DNA of 64,000 bases from Methylophilus sp. 5 (GCF_000515275.1 NZ_KI911560.1:1426001-1490000), one strand, 5' to 3'. Positions 25,813 to 35,914 are shown, numbered from the stretch's first letter. The notes: a model not told the origin generated them from the sequence alone. Translations and numbers: made by a program.

Positions 25813-26847
25813 ATGATGAGCAAAGGCGTTCGTTTATCTGAAAAATGGTTTAACCGGGCACTCTGGCTCGTGGCCTTTGTGTTTGCCTGGTTTTTAACCG
25901 GATTGGGCAAAAGCATTATCGGTGACCTGCCGCGTGTCGAGGCTCAGTACACGCTTGAGCACTTTGTTAATCACGTCACCATTGAGCCATTGCGCACGTC
26001 GCTAAAAGAGACCGCTCAGCAGCGCCAGCGACTGAATGATCAACTTGAGCAAGCCAGTTTGCAACTCACCATTCGGCAAAAAGATTACCAGGCGGCGCGC
26101 AGCACGTTTGATAACTGGGTGGCCACGCGCGATGCGACCCGGCTATCGACACAGGATGATGAACTGGTCAGGCGGACGCAGCAATTGGATGCGTTAAAAG
26201 TGCAGGAGCGCAATGCTGAAAAAGCGGTAGAAACCATTCAGCAAAAACAGACCAATATGTTTCAATATGAGGCACAACTACAAGCGCAAATTAACGGCAT
26301 GGAAGAAATTGCGCGCAAAAAGTTAGATCAGGCCTCCCAGCATCAGGCCACGCGCGTGTTTTTGTACCGCTTGCTGCTGACATTGCCTTTATTAGCGCTC
26401 GCAGCATGGTTGTTTGCCATGCAACGCAAATCCCAGTATTGGCCGTTTGTCTGGGGCTTTATTATTTTTGCTTTAATGGCTTTTTTCGTTGAGTTGGTGC
26501 CATATTTGCCAGATTATGGTGGCTATGTGCGCTATCTGGTCGGCATTGTGTTGACGGTGGTCGGCGGAAAATATGCGATTGCCGCCCTGCAACACTATCT
26601 TGAGCAACAACGCTTGGCCGAGTCGCAGCCGGAGTTTCAGCGTCGCGAAGAGCTGGGGTATGACACGGCGTTAGAGCGGCTAGGTAAGAATATTTGCCCA
26701 GGCTGCGAGCGTCAGGTAGACCTGAAGAGCGAGCATCATGACTTTTGCATGCATTGTGGCATTTGTTTGCATAATTACTGCGGCGGATGCCAGGCGAGAA
26801 AAAATGCGTTTGCCAAGTTTTGCCACAAGTGTGGCACCGTAGCCTGA
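25813..26847 (+). CDS. Coiled-coil membrane protein with C-terminal zinc ribbons, function unknown
   Basis: A 344-residue protein with an N-terminal membrane helix (about residues 16-34). A predicted coiled coil of about 120 residues follows, rich in Gln, Leu, Lys and Glu (QQRQRLNDQLEQASLQ, later AEKAVETIQQKQ). Three more hydrophobic helices lie at about residues 183-265. The C-terminus has a double zinc ribbon of four CxxC pairs (CPGC, CMHC, CGGC, CHKC, with an extra CLHNYC), presumably cytoplasmic. GAGGGGC before the ATG is a good ribosome-binding site. I do not recognise the family. The layout suggests a membrane-tethered sensor or scaffold whose zinc ribbon binds a partner or nucleic acid. 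It stands alone with its own terminator. Confidence 0.75.
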   Translation: MMSKGVRLSEKWFNRALWLVAFVFAWFLTGLGKSIIGDLPRVEAQYTLEHFVNHVTIEPLRTSLKETAQQRQRLNDQLEQASLQLTIRQKDYQAARSTFDNWVATRDATRLSTQDDELVRRTQQLDALKVQERNAEKAVETIQQKQTNMFQYEAQLQAQINGMEEIARKKLDQASQHQATRVFLYRLLLTLPLLALAAWLFAMQRKSQYWPFVWGFIIFALMAFFVELVPYLPDYGGYVRYLVGIVLTVVGGKYAIAALQHYLEQQRLAESQPEFQRREELGYDTALERLGKNICPGCERQVDLKSEHHDFCMHCGICLHNYCGGCQARKNAFAKFCHKCGTVA

Positions 26848-26863
26848 GTCGGCTACGGTTTTA
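26837..26863 (+). terminator. Intrinsic terminator overlapping the zinc-ribbon gene stop
   Basis: The stem CCGTAGCC (26837-26844) pairs with GGCTACGG (26851-26858) and is followed by TTTTA. The stem includes the last codons of the gene, with the TGA stop in the loop, so terminator and gene end are shared. The convergent valS ends 11 bases further on. Confidence 0.7.
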
Positions 26864-26873
26864 TTAACATGCC

Positions 26874-29771
26874 TTACTTCAACTTGGTCAGTTGCGCTTG
26901 TAGCTTTTCAAGGTTTGCGCTGAACTCGGTCAGGCGTGCTTTTTCTTGCTCAACCACGGCTGCTGGTGCACGCGCTACAAAGCTCTCGTTACCCAATTTG
27001 CTGTTGGCTTTGGTGATTTCACCTTGCAAACGGGCAATTTCTTTGCCCAAGCGCTCTTTTTCGGCGGCAATATCAATCTCAACTTTAAGCATGAGCTTGA
27101 AGTCAGCCGCCAGCATCACTGGTGCATCGGCTTCTGGCAATTCGGCCACAATGTCGACGTTTTCCAGCTTGGCTAATGACTTAAGGTAGGGCGCAAATGC
27201 GGCCAGTTGCTCAGCATCGCCCGCTGCAATCAATGGCACCTTGGCTGCGGGCGAAATGCTCATCTCGCCGCGCAAGCTACGGCAAGCCTCAACGGCCGTT
27301 TTCAGGGTTGCAACCCAAGCTTCGGCTTGCGTATCAATTTTTTCCAGGTCAGCTTTAGGATAAGCCTGCAACATAATGCTGTCGGTGCCGCGCGACTTGT
27401 CTTTGAGCTCAGTCATTGGCGCCACGGTTTGCCAGATTTCTTCGGTAATAAACGGAATAATCGGGTGCGCCAGGCGCAAAATGGTTTCTAATACACGCAG
27501 CAAGGTACGGCGGGTTGCGCGTTGCTCGGCTTCGCTGCCGCCTTGAATTTGTACTTTGGCAATTTCCAGATACCAGTCGCAGTATTGGTCCCACACAAAC
27601 TCGTAAATGGCTTTGGCCGCCAAGTCAAAACGATAGTCGTTAAAAGCGCGCTCAACGTCGGCTTCGGTGCGTTGCAGCAGCGAGACTATCCAGCGATCTG
27701 CCTGGCTAAATTTACGGCCGCCCTCTTCGCAGCTTTCAGCGCCAAAACCGTTGTCCTGGCCTTCTGTATTCATCAGCACAAAGCGTGTCGCGTTCCACAG
27801 TTTGTTGCAAAAATTGCGGTAACCTTCGCAGCGTTGCAGGTCAAACTTAATGTCACGTCCAGGTGAGGCCAGGCTGGCAAAGGTAAAGCGGAGGGCATCG
27901 GTGCCATAAGCGGCGATGCCTTCTGGGAACTCTTTACGTGTACGCTTCTCGATTTTTTCTGCATCTTTCGGGTTCATCAAGCCAGTGGTGCGCTTTTTGA
28001 GCAGTGATTCCAAATCAATGCCGTCGATCAAATCAATCGGGTCCAGTACATTGCCTTTGGACTTGGACATTTTCTGGCCTTCGGCATCGCGGATCAAGCC
28101 GTGTACATATACATGCTTGAACGGAATCTTGCCGGTGATGTGCTTGGTCATCATCACCATGCGTGCCACCCAGAAAAAGATAATGTCAAAACCTGTCACC
28201 AGCACTGATGATGGCAGATATTGCTGCAAGGCTTGATTCTGCGCATCGAGTGCTTCATCGCCCGTCCAGTCCAGGGTAGAGAACGGCCACAGGGCAGAGG
28301 AGTACCAGGTATCGAGTACGTCGTTATCGCGCGTCAGGTTGCCGGTGTAGCCGTCGTTCGCGGCCATGGTTTTGGCTTCTGCTTCGTCATGCGCCACATA
28401 AATCTGGCCTTGCTCGCCATACCAGGCCGGAATTTGGTGACCCCACCATAGTTGGCGTGAAATACACCAGTCCTGGATATTATTTAGCCACTGGTTGTAA
28501 GTATTGACCCAGTTTTCCGGGTAAAACTTGATTTCACCGTTTGCCACGACGTCGAGCGCTTTTTGGGTGATGCTTTTGCCGTCGTCGCCCGGCTTGCTCA
28601 TCGCCACAAACCACTGGTCGGTGAGCATGGGTTCAATCACCACGTTGGTGCGGTCGCCACGTGGCACTTTCAATTTGTGTTTTTCAACCTTGACCAAAAA
28701 GCCACCGGCTTCGAGGTCTGCCACCACTTGTTTGCGTGCGGCAAAGCGCTCCAGCCCGACCAGATTAGCAGGCAGAGTGATCGCGGCTTTGGCGCTGCCA
28801 TCGGCGGCATACACTTCAGCCGTTGCAGGCACAAAGCCTTGCAAGTTGAGGATGATAATCTTATCCAGGCCCTGGCGCTGCCCGACCATATTGTCGTTAA
28901 AGTCATGCGCAGGCGTGACCTTCACCACGCCGGTGCCGAATTCTTTATCAACGTAGTCGTCAGCAATCACCGGAATTTCACGGGTACACAGTGGCAGAAT
29001 CACGTTTTTGCCAATCAGGTGTGCATAGCGTTCGTCTTCCGGATTGACCATCACAGCGACGTCGCCCAGCATGGTTTCCGGGCGCGTTGTTGCAACTGTC
29101 AATTGGCCTGAGCCATCTGCCAGTGGGTAGTTGATGTGCCACATGGCGCCATCTTCCTCCTCTTGTACCACTTCGAGGTCAGACACGGCGGTACCCAGTT
29201 TCACATCCCAGTTGACCAGGCGCTTGCCGCGGTAAATCAGGCCCTCTTTATGCAAACGCACAAAGGTTTCGGTAACCACTTTGTTCAGGCCTGCATCCAT
29301 GGTGAAGCGCTCGCGCTGCCAGTCAGGTGAGGTGCCCAGGCGACGCATTTGCTGGGTGATGGTGCCGCCAGAATACTCTTTCCATTCCCAAACTTTTTCC
29401 AAAAACTTTTCGCGGCCTAAGTCATGACGGCTCACACCTTGTGCGTCGAGTTGGCGTTCGACGACTATTTGTGTGGCAATGCCAGCGTGGTCGGTGCCTG
29501 GTTGCCACAATGTGTTGTCGCCACGCATGCGGTGGTAGCGGGTCAAGGCGTCCATAATGGTCTGGTTAAAGCCATGGCCCATATGTAAAGTGCCGGTGAC
29601 GTTGGGTGGGGGTAGCAAAATGCAAAAGTTATCTTGCACTTGCGGGTTCATGCCGGCGGCATAAAATCCTTTGCTTTCCCAAAAGGCATACCATTGGCTT
29701 TCGATGGTTTTTGGATCAAATGATTTTGCGAGTTCGCGGGTGGTGTTGGCGTGTGTGTTAGAAGTATTCAT
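26874..29771 (-). CDS. valS: Valyl-tRNA synthetase
   Basis: A class I aminoacyl-tRNA synthetase of 965 residues that charges tRNA-Val and edits mischarged Thr. It has the HIGH motif in [17 protein letters not shown] (about residue 47), a large CP1 editing insertion, the KMSKS motif in [14 protein letters not shown], an anticodon-binding domain and the C-terminal coiled-coil arm ([19 protein letters not shown]) characteristic of ValRS. ATG 29771 (MNTSNTHAN) is preferred to an in-frame ATG nine codons earlier, which lies inside a palindrome. It is downstream of the photolyase-like gene on the same strand, with two hairpin-forming sequences between them. Confidence 0.97.
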   Translation of the reverse strand: MNTSNTHANTTRELAKSFDPKTIESQWYAFWESKGFYAAGMNPQVQDNFCILLPPPNVTGTLHMGHGFNQTIMDALTRYHRMRGDNTLWQPGTDHAGIATQIVVERQLDAQGVSRHDLGREKFLEKVWEWKEYSGGTITQQMRRLGTSPDWQRERFTMDAGLNKVVTETFVRLHKEGLIYRGKRLVNWDVKLGTAVSDLEVVQEEEDGAMWHINYPLADGSGQLTVATTRPETMLGDVAVMVNPEDERYAHLIGKNVILPLCTREIPVIADDYVDKEFGTGVVKVTPAHDFNDNMVGQRQGLDKIIILNLQGFVPATAEVYAADGSAKAAITLPANLVGLERFAARKQVVADLEAGGFLVKVEKHKLKVPRGDRTNVVIEPMLTDQWFVAMSKPGDDGKSITQKALDVVANGEIKFYPENWVNTYNQWLNNIQDWCISRQLWWGHQIPAWYGEQGQIYVAHDEAEAKTMAANDGYTGNLTRDNDVLDTWYSSALWPFSTLDWTGDEALDAQNQALQQYLPSSVLVTGFDIIFFWVARMVMMTKHITGKIPFKHVYVHGLIRDAEGQKMSKSKGNVLDPIDLIDGIDLESLLKKRTTGLMNPKDAEKIEKRTRKEFPEGIAAYGTDALRFTFASLASPGRDIKFDLQRCEGYRNFCNKLWNATRFVLMNTEGQDNGFGAESCEEGGRKFSQADRWIVSLLQRTEADVERAFNDYRFDLAAKAIYEFVWDQYCDWYLEIAKVQIQGGSEAEQRATRRTLLRVLETILRLAHPIIPFITEEIWQTVAPMTELKDKSRGTDSIMLQAYPKADLEKIDTQAEAWVATLKTAVEACRSLRGEMSISPAAKVPLIAAGDAEQLAAFAPYLKSLAKLENVDIVAELPEADAPVMLAADFKLMLKVEIDIAAEKERLGKEIARLQGEITKANSKLGNESFVARAPAAVVEQEKARLTEFSANLEKLQAQLTKLK

Positions 29772-29790
29772 GCGCGGGATTTTACCACAG

Positions 29791-29841
29791 GCGGGCATGC
29801 CCGCAGCGCAGAGGCAGGCGCTAGTTTGCGTAAACTAGCGC
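29791..29841 (-). promoter_or_regulatory. Two hairpin-forming inverted repeats upstream of valS
   Basis: 29818-29841 is a perfect 10-bp inverted repeat (GCGCTAGTTT/AAACTAGCGC) with a GCGT loop, spanning the photolyase stop codon. 29791-29804 is the 14-bp palindrome GCGGGCATGCCCGC, 19 bases before the valS ATG. Neither has a T-run on the minus strand, so they are not classical terminators. They may shape the valS 5' leader. Confidence 0.4.
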
Positions 29842-31049
29842 GCGAGTGTCGGCTCGACGACTTTCCAATAGCGGCTAAACCGCATTAGTTGGTGGTCACT
29901 GAGTGCTGCGTCCGTTAGGCTGGGCTCAGCGCGCCATTCTATGTTGAGTGTGCTCGCGGCTTGCTTAAGTACCTGTTGCGGGGTGTTTTGGGTGAGAATG
30001 CGCCCCTGCGCGCGCTGCGCCAGCACTTGCCTGGTCTCTCCGGCCCATACCTCTACCCCTGGCATTTCAACCAGGCAGTCGGCCATAAACTGCAAGCGCT
30101 TGAGCGGCCAGTGCTGGTAGAGTGTCGGGTCAAACACAAACACCGCAGGCAAGTTAAAGCTATGCATGGCATGTGTTGATGACAGCATTTCATCGTGCAC
30201 CCAAACCAGGGTTGCGACGCCTTTGGGGCTAGGCTCAGGTGGCTTAAGGCGGTGGGTAACTGCTTTTTCTGTCACCACGGCATCCGTAAACAGTTGCTGA
30301 TGCAATTGCTCGTAGCTCGCTTCAAACGGGCAGGCAACCCGACATTGCTGGCACCAGGATTCCCCGCCAAATTTCAGCAGGTTTTCTTTGTTAAACACAT
30401 AAGGCTTGTTACTAAAGCTAGAGGCAATCCATTGCCAGGAGAGGTGGTTGGAGGCGATGTCGCCATCCAGTAACTGGGCTTCAAACCAATCTGCGGCCTG
30501 GCGCCAGTCGCCCTTCAACCAATGCACGACATAAGCGGCAAACCACATGCGCGCATGGTTGTGTAGGTAACCGTGTCGCTGTAATTGCTGCACAATTTCA
30601 TCCATACACACTAACCCGGTAAAGCTCTGTGTAATAAAGGCTGGTATGGGTTTTTGGCCCAATGCCACTTTTGGTTGTTCCATCTGCTGCATGATGGCAT
30701 CGCCAAACCGATACCACACCTGGCGAAAATAATCGCGATAACTGAGCTCGGCAGTGAGTTTGTGTGCGCGTTTACCAAAGCGTGCCTGCACGTGCGCTAC
30801 GGTTTCTGGCAGTGACAGGCAGCCATGCCGCAAATAGGGTGAAAGCCTGGTCACCGCACCTGCCAGGTGGTTGCGGCTACGCGCATAGTCTTCAGCATTG
30901 ACGTCCCGTAGTCGCTGCAAAGCGCTGATGCGGCCGCCTTGCCATGCCGCATCCAGATCGTTGCCTGACGCATGCGGAAAGTACGCGCTGATTTGCTGCA
31001 GGCGAGTGGGGCGATCTGCGTCGAGAGATAGGAGTGCAGGCGGGTTCAT
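29835..31049 (-). CDS. Photolyase/cryptochrome-like FAD-binding protein with permuted domains
   Basis: About 404 residues from ATG 31049. The FAD-binding domain of photolyases comes first: WQGGRISALQRL (about residue 35), TRLSPYLRHGCLS, ELSYRDYFRQVWYRFG, then the long helical core ending NHLSWQWIASSFSNKPYVFN. A CxxCxxxC cluster (WCQQCRVACPFEASYEQL, about residue 245) could bind a metal or Fe-S centre. The alpha/beta domain that is normally N-terminal appears instead at the C-terminus (LVWVHDEMLSS, then VFVFDPTLY and LKRLQFMADCLVEMPGVEVW). The family may repair UV lesions or sense blue light; the sequence does not decide which. It diverges from nfeD with 63 bases between. Confidence 0.75.
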   Translation of the reverse strand: MNPPALLSLDADRPTRLQQISAYFPHASGNDLDAAWQGGRISALQRLRDVNAEDYARSRNHLAGAVTRLSPYLRHGCLSLPETVAHVQARFGKRAHKLTAELSYRDYFRQVWYRFGDAIMQQMEQPKVALGQKPIPAFITQSFTGLVCMDEIVQQLQRHGYLHNHARMWFAAYVVHWLKGDWRQAADWFEAQLLDGDIASNHLSWQWIASSFSNKPYVFNKENLLKFGGESWCQQCRVACPFEASYEQLHQQLFTDAVVTEKAVTHRLKPPEPSPKGVATLVWVHDEMLSSTHAMHSFNLPAVFVFDPTLYQHWPLKRLQFMADCLVEMPGVEVWAGETRQVLAQRAQGRILTQNTPQQVLKQAASTLNIEWRAEPSLTDAALSDHQLMRFSRYWKVVEPTLAR

Positions 31050-31112
31050 CACGCACCATTCTGACACAACTAGTGATACCATGAGCTGCAATTTCGTTGG
31101 AAGGGTATGCGA

Positions 31113-31562
31113 ATGACGACATTATGGTGGTGGTGTGGGCTGGGGCTCGTGCTGCTGTGCCTGGAAATGCTGCTGGGGACACTGTATTTATTGTGGCTGG
31201 GGATTGCCGCATTGGTGATGGCGGTATTGTGCGCCATATTTAGCGAGATGCCGCTCGCCCTGCAAGCCTTGAACTATGCGGTGTTATCTGCGGTGGCGCT
31301 GGCCGTGATACGCAAACTGGAAAAACGCACTCCTGCATTGCGTGTGGGTCAGGCGCAGGGTGAAGAGATTGGCCGCGAAGGCATTGTGACTGTCGCGATC
31401 TCACCTTTGCAGCCCGGGAAAATACGGTTTACGCAGGGCGTGTTAGGTAGCCGCGAATGGGTTGCGCATGCCAATGTAGCGATTGGCGAGCAGCAAGCGG
31501 CCAAAGTGGTGGCAGTTGAAGGTAACAGCCTGCGGGTTGCGCCAGTGCCACACATTAATTAA
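31113..31562 (+). CDS. NfeD-like membrane protein
   Basis: A 149-residue protein with two to three N-terminal membrane helices (LWWWCGLGLVLLCLEMLLG, LYLLWLGIAALVMAVL, and a third at about residues 48-66). A small soluble OB-fold-like domain follows (REGIVTVAISPLQPGKIRFTQ, later VVAVEGNSLRVAP). This is the short NfeD form without the serine protease domain. ATG 31113 has GGAAGGG seven bases upstream and is preferred to ATG 31107. It lies 19 bases before the SPFH gene; NfeD and paraslipin genes are paired very widely and are thought to act together in membrane quality control. Confidence 0.88.
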   Translation: MTTLWWWCGLGLVLLCLEMLLGTLYLLWLGIAALVMAVLCAIFSEMPLALQALNYAVLSAVALAVIRKLEKRTPALRVGQAQGEEIGREGIVTVAISPLQPGKIRFTQGVLGSREWVAHANVAIGEQQAAKVVAVEGNSLRVAPVPHIN

Positions 31563-31581
31563 TTGAATCAAGGGAGTTGTT

Positions 31582-32427
31582 ATGACCGAAGTGAGTGTCA
31601 TCGTCATCGTATTAGTGGTCATTGCCATTGTTAAAGGCGTGCGCATTGTGCCGCAAGGCGAAGAGTGGGTGGTTGAGCGTCTGGGCAAGTTTGCCGGGAT
31701 TTTAACGCCGGGTTTGCATGTGATTAACCCGATTTTCAGCAGTGTCAGCTATAAAGTCACCACCAAAGACATTATTCTGGATGTGCCGGAGCAAGAGGTG
31801 ATTACACGCGATAACGCGGTGATTTTGGCCAATGCGGTGGCTTTTATCAAAGTCACCAACATTGAGCGTGCGGTATACGGCATTGAAAACTTTCGCGAGG
31901 CCATGCGCAATATGGTGCAAACCAGTTTGCGCTCTATTATTGGGGGTATGGACCTCAATCATGCACTCACCTCACGTGACCGTATCAAGGCAGAGTTGAA
32001 AGAGGCCATTGCTGATGAAGCGCTCGATTGGGGCCTGACCGTGAAAAGTGTCGAGATTCAGGACATCAAGCCATCTGCCAATATGCAAGATGCGATGGAA
32101 AGGCAAGCGGCCGCCGAGCGTGAGCGTGTGGCTGTGGTGACCCAGGCCGAAGGTGCCAAGCAGTCTTTGATTTTGAATGCTGAAGCGCGTCTGGAAGCGG
32201 CACGTAAAGATGCCGAGGCGCAAATGGTGGGCGCCAAAGCCTCGGCTGAGGCAATTAAAATGATCACTGAAGCTGTCAAAGAAAATAATGCTTCAGCAAC
32301 GTTTTTGCTTGGTGACCGTTATATTCAATCGCTGCAAAAAATGGCGGATTCCAACAACAGTAAAATTGTGGTCATGCCAGGCGATGTGGTCAGCGCCGTG
32401 AAAAGTCTGGTCGGTGGCGGCAAGTAG
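31582..32427 (+). CDS. SPFH/stomatin-like protein (QmcA/paraslipin family)
   Basis: A 281-residue protein with a very short N-terminal membrane helix (VSVIVIVLVVIAIVKG). The SPFH/Band 7 domain follows (RIVPQGEEWVVERLGKFAGIL, later VSYKVTTKDIILDVPEQEV), then a long Ala/Glu-rich coiled coil (AAERERVAVVTQAEGAKQS) that drives oligomerisation. The start is supported by AAGGGAG eight bases before the ATG. Paired with NfeD, it probably forms a large ring-like membrane scaffold linked to protease regulation or membrane microdomains. A hairpin follows the gene. Confidence 0.92.
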   Translation: MTEVSVIVIVLVVIAIVKGVRIVPQGEEWVVERLGKFAGILTPGLHVINPIFSSVSYKVTTKDIILDVPEQEVITRDNAVILANAVAFIKVTNIERAVYGIENFREAMRNMVQTSLRSIIGGMDLNHALTSRDRIKAELKEAIADEALDWGLTVKSVEIQDIKPSANMQDAMERQAAAERERVAVVTQAEGAKQSLILNAEARLEAARKDAEAQMVGAKASAEAIKMITEAVKENNASATFLLGDRYIQSLQKMADSNNSKIVVMPGDVVSAVKSLVGGGK

Positions 32428-32464
32428 CACTTGCCAGTCATCTGCCCCGGTTAGTTTTCTTTCT

Positions 32465-32496
32465 CAGCTGTGCCTATGGCTTTCTGCGCACAGCTG
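32465..32496 (+). terminator. Possible weak terminator after the SPFH gene
   Basis: CAGCTGTGC (32465-32473) pairs with GCACAGCTG (32488-32496) across a 14-base loop, and only a weak T-stretch (ATATTTCC) follows. The stem is stable, but the tail is poor, so termination is uncertain. Confidence 0.35.
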
Positions 32497-32549
32497 GCAT
32501 ATTTCCTGCATCTTACTGCTTAAAATCATCACTCCAATGAGGATATGCA

Positions 32550-35500
32550 GTGGCTATTCGCGTCGCTTTACATCACCGCACCTGTTATCAATTCGACCGC
32601 CTGGTCAATTTGTCACCGCATGAAGTCCGCCTGAAGCCTGCTGCGCATGCGCGCACGCCTGTGTTGTCGTACTCACTGACCGTGAATCCAGAAAAACACT
32701 TTATTAATTGGCAGCAAGACCCTTACGGCAATTATATTGCCAGGTTTGTATTCCCTGAAATGGTGCGCGAACTCGATTTTACGGTCGATTTAGTGGCAGA
32801 TATGACGGTAATCAACCCGTTTGATTTTTTTGTTGAGAAATATGCCGAGCAGTTTCCATTCAACTATACCGAGCAACAGGCCTTTGAGTTAACCGCTTAT
32901 TTGCAGGCGGAGCCGATGGGGCCTTTGCTGCAACGCTGGATGGACATCATTCGCCATGAAGTCGTACAGCCAGCGGTTGGCATTGTTGACTTTCTGGTTG
33001 CCGTCAATCAGCGCTTGCAGGGGCATATCGGTTATACCGTGCGCATGGAACCGGGCATTCAAACACCAGAAGACACCTTGCAAAAGCGTACTGGCTCATG
33101 CCGGGATTCTGCCTGGCTGCTGGTGCAGGTGATGCGCCAGCTTGGCTTGGCTGCGCGTTTTGTGTCCGGATATTTAATCCAACTCAAGGCCGATGTGGAG
33201 GCGCTGGATGGCCCGAGCGGCACCACGGTGGACTTTACTGACCTGCATGCCTGGACCGAGGTATTTGTGCCCGGCGCTGGTTGGGTCGGGCTAGACCCAA
33301 CGTCGGGCCTGATGGCAGGTGAAGGACATATTCCACTGGCGTGCACGGCGCTGCCGTCTTCGGCTGCGCCAGTGGTGGGCCTGACGGATGTGGCTGAGGT
33401 GACATTTAGCCACCAAATGACGGTGACGCGCATTCATGAAGACCCGCGTGTGACTAAGCCTTATAGCGAGCAGGACTGGCAAGCCATTGTGAAGCTGGGC
33501 GATCAGGTCGATAAACAATTGACCAAGATGGATGTGCGGCTGACGCATGGCGGTGAGCCGACGTTTGTCTCAATTGATGATATGGATGGCGCACAATGGA
33601 ACACGCTGGCGCTCGGCGAACACAAGCGCGCGCTGGCTGGTGAGCTGGCATTGCGACTGAAAGCACAGTTCGCGACTAACGGCTTTTTGCATTATGGGCA
33701 AGGTAAATGGTATCCCGGCGAGCCGTTGCCACGCTGGGCCATTAATATGTATTGGCGGCCCGATGGCAAACCGGTGTGGCACGATGCGAGCCTGTTTTCT
33801 GCCGAGGGCAGTCGCGATGGCTATACTGTAAAACAGGGGCAGGCATTCGCTATGCATTTGGCCGATATGCTGGGCTTTCCCGCGGCCTGTGTGGTGCCCG
33901 CCTATGAAGACGTGTGGTCATTGGCGCAGCAAGAGCAGCAATTAGCGCACAATATTGACCCGCTCAAAGCCGATTTGACCGACAGCGCCGAGCGTAAGCA
34001 GTTGGCCAATGTGCTGAATCAGGGCTTGGGTAAGGTGGTTGGTTATGTCATGCCCTTAAAGCCGGTAGAGTCGCAGGCGGCAGGTGAGTGGCTAACCAGC
34101 AAGTGGCCGTTGCGGCGCGAACATCTTTATCTGCTGGCTGGCGACTCCCCCATGGGTTTGCGGCTGCCATTGTCTTCGTTGCCATGGCAACTGCCTGCTG
34201 AGATTGAGCCCGCGTTTGCGCTGGATACGTTTGCCGAACAGACCGTACTTGGCGACGCCAAGCTGCCTAAGGTGAGGCTGAAACATAAAACCAGCCAGCC
34301 GACTGCGCGTGAGGTTATTCATACTGCCTTGTGCGTGCAAGTGCGAAAAGGCCGCTTGTTTATCTTTATGCCGCCGGTCACCCGGCTCGAGGATTACCTT
34401 GATTTACTAAACGCCATTGAGCAGACGGCCAGCGACCTCAAGCTCAAGTTGTGGCTGGAAGGGTATACGCCGCCACGGGATAGTCGCTTGAAGCTGCTGA
34501 GTGTGACGCCTGACCCTGGCGTGATTGAGGTCAATATCCATCCGGCTAATAGCTGGAAAGAGCTGGTGGCCAATGTGAGTTATTTGTATGACGCGGCGCG
34601 CTTATGCCGGCTAGGCACTGAGAAGTTTATGCTGGATGGGCGTCATACCGGCACTGGCGGCGGTAACCACGTGACGCTGGGGGGCGAAACGGCGGCGGAC
34701 AGCCCGTTGCTGCGGCGACCGGATGTGCTGCGTAGCTTGATTACCTACTGGCAGAACCACCCGGCCTTGTCTTACCTGTTCTCCGGCACGTTTATTGGCC
34801 CCACCAGCCAGGCCCCGCGGGTAGATGAAGCGCGCGATGACAATTTGTATGAGCTTGGCATTGCTTTTCAGCAAATGGAAAAAATGCTGCCTGCGGGCAA
34901 AGAAAGCCAGCAACCGTGGCTGGTCGACCGCTTGTTGCGGCATTTACTGGTTGATTTAACGGGTAATACGCACCGGGCCGAGTTTTCCATCGACAAGTTA
35001 TATTCACCGGATGGGCCGACCGGGCGCCTGGGGCTGGTCGAGTTCAGGGCGTTTGAAATGCCGCCACATGCGCGCATGAGCTTGTTACAGAGCTTGCTGC
35101 TACGGGCCATGGTGGCACGTTTCTGGAAAACACCTTATCAGGGCAAGCTGGTGCATTGGGGCACCGAGCTGCATGATCGCTGGATGTTACCCAACTTTGT
35201 TGCACAAGATATGGCCGATGTGGTGGCCGATTTGCGCGCGGCCGGGTTTGCTTTTGAACAGCGCTGGTTTGAGCCGTTTATTGAGTTCAGGTTTCCACGT
35301 TATGGCACGGTGGCTTATCACGGTGTTGAGCTCGAGTTGCGTCAGGCCATTGAGCCCTGGAATGTACTGGGTGAAGAAGTATCTGGCGGTGGGACGGCGC
35401 GTTATGTTGATTCGTCTGTGGAGCGTATGCAACTACGGGTGCGCGGCTTGACCGATGGCCGCCACGTGGTGACCTGCAATGGCCGCCAGTTGCCACTGCA

Positions 35501-35840
35501 ACCGACAGGCAACGCCGGGGAGTATGTCGCCGGCGTGCGATTCCGGGCCTGGAACCCATGGTCTGCATTGCATCCGACTATTCCGGTGCAGGCACCCCTA
35601 GTGTTTGACCTGGTGGATAGCTGGAGTAACAAGTCGCTGGGTGGCTGCACTTATCACGTCTCGCATCCGGGTGGGCGTAACTACAATACGTTCCCTGTGA
35701 ATGCCAATGAAGCTGAGGCACGTCGATTTACCCGCTTTTGGGCAAATGGGCATACCCCAGGCAAGGTGGATGTGGTAAAAGAACCACCGAATCCACGTTT
35801 TCCGTTCACGCTAGACCTGCGTTGGCAGGCCAATGAGTGA
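32550..35840 (+). CDS. Transglutaminase-like protein fused to DUF2126 (predicted amidoligase-related)
   Basis: A large 1096-residue cytoplasmic protein. The start is GTG 32550, with AATGAGGA seven bases upstream. Residues 1-80 form the bacterial transglutaminase N-domain (RVALHHRTCYQFDRLV). The transglutaminase core follows with all three catalytic residues: Cys in GSCRDSAWLL, His in DLHAWTEVF and Asp in GLDPTSG. From about residue 330 the DUF2126 region begins (RLTHGGEPTFVSIDDMDG, later GKWYPGEPLPRWAINMYWR). DUF2126 has been linked by comparative genomics to glutamate-cysteine-ligase-like amidoligases. It is the first gene of a three-gene run. The product is probably an enzyme of a peptide tagging or cross-linking pathway, substrate unknown. 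It stands 122 bases after the SPFH gene. Confidence 0.85.
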   Translation: MAIRVALHHRTCYQFDRLVNLSPHEVRLKPAAHARTPVLSYSLTVNPEKHFINWQQDPYGNYIARFVFPEMVRELDFTVDLVADMTVINPFDFFVEKYAEQFPFNYTEQQAFELTAYLQAEPMGPLLQRWMDIIRHEVVQPAVGIVDFLVAVNQRLQGHIGYTVRMEPGIQTPEDTLQKRTGSCRDSAWLLVQVMRQLGLAARFVSGYLIQLKADVEALDGPSGTTVDFTDLHAWTEVFVPGAGWVGLDPTSGLMAGEGHIPLACTALPSSAAPVVGLTDVAEVTFSHQMTVTRIHEDPRVTKPYSEQDWQAIVKLGDQVDKQLTKMDVRLTHGGEPTFVSIDDMDGAQWNTLALGEHKRALAGELALRLKAQFATNGFLHYGQGKWYPGEPLPRWAINMYWRPDGKPVWHDASLFSAEGSRDGYTVKQGQAFAMHLADMLGFPAACVVPAYEDVWSLAQQEQQLAHNIDPLKADLTDSAERKQLANVLNQGLGKVVGYVMPLKPVESQAAGEWLTSKWPLRREHLYLLAGDSPMGLRLPLSSLPWQLPAEIEPAFALDTFAEQTVLGDAKLPKVRLKHKTSQPTAREVIHTALCVQVRKGRLFIFMPPVTRLEDYLDLLNAIEQTASDLKLKLWLEGYTPPRDSRLKLLSVTPDPGVIEVNIHPANSWKELVANVSYLYDAARLCRLGTEKFMLDGRHTGTGGGNHVTLGGETAADSPLLRRPDVLRSLITYWQNHPALSYLFSGTFIGPTSQAPRVDEARDDNLYELGIAFQQMEKMLPAGKESQQPWLVDRLLRHLLVDLTGNTHRAEFSIDKLYSPDGPTGRLGLVEFRAFEMPPHARMSLLQSLLLRAMVARFWKTPYQGKLVHWGTELHDRWMLPNFVAQDMADVVADLRAAGFAFEQRWFEPFIEFRFPRYGTVAYHGVELELRQAIEPWNVLGEEVSGGGTARYVDSSVERMQLRVRGLTDGRHVVTCNGRQLPLQPTGNAGEYVAGVRFRAWNPWSALHPTIPVQAPLVFDLVDSWSNKSLGGCTYHVSHPGGRNYNTFPVNANEAEARRFTRFWANGHTPGKVDVVKEPPNPRFPFTLDLRWQANE

Positions 35841-35914
35841 ACATCCTGCTACACTCATGGTCTAGTTATTTAAGTTTTGTTATTTAATGTGCTTTAACTG
35901 CGCCCTTATTCCGC

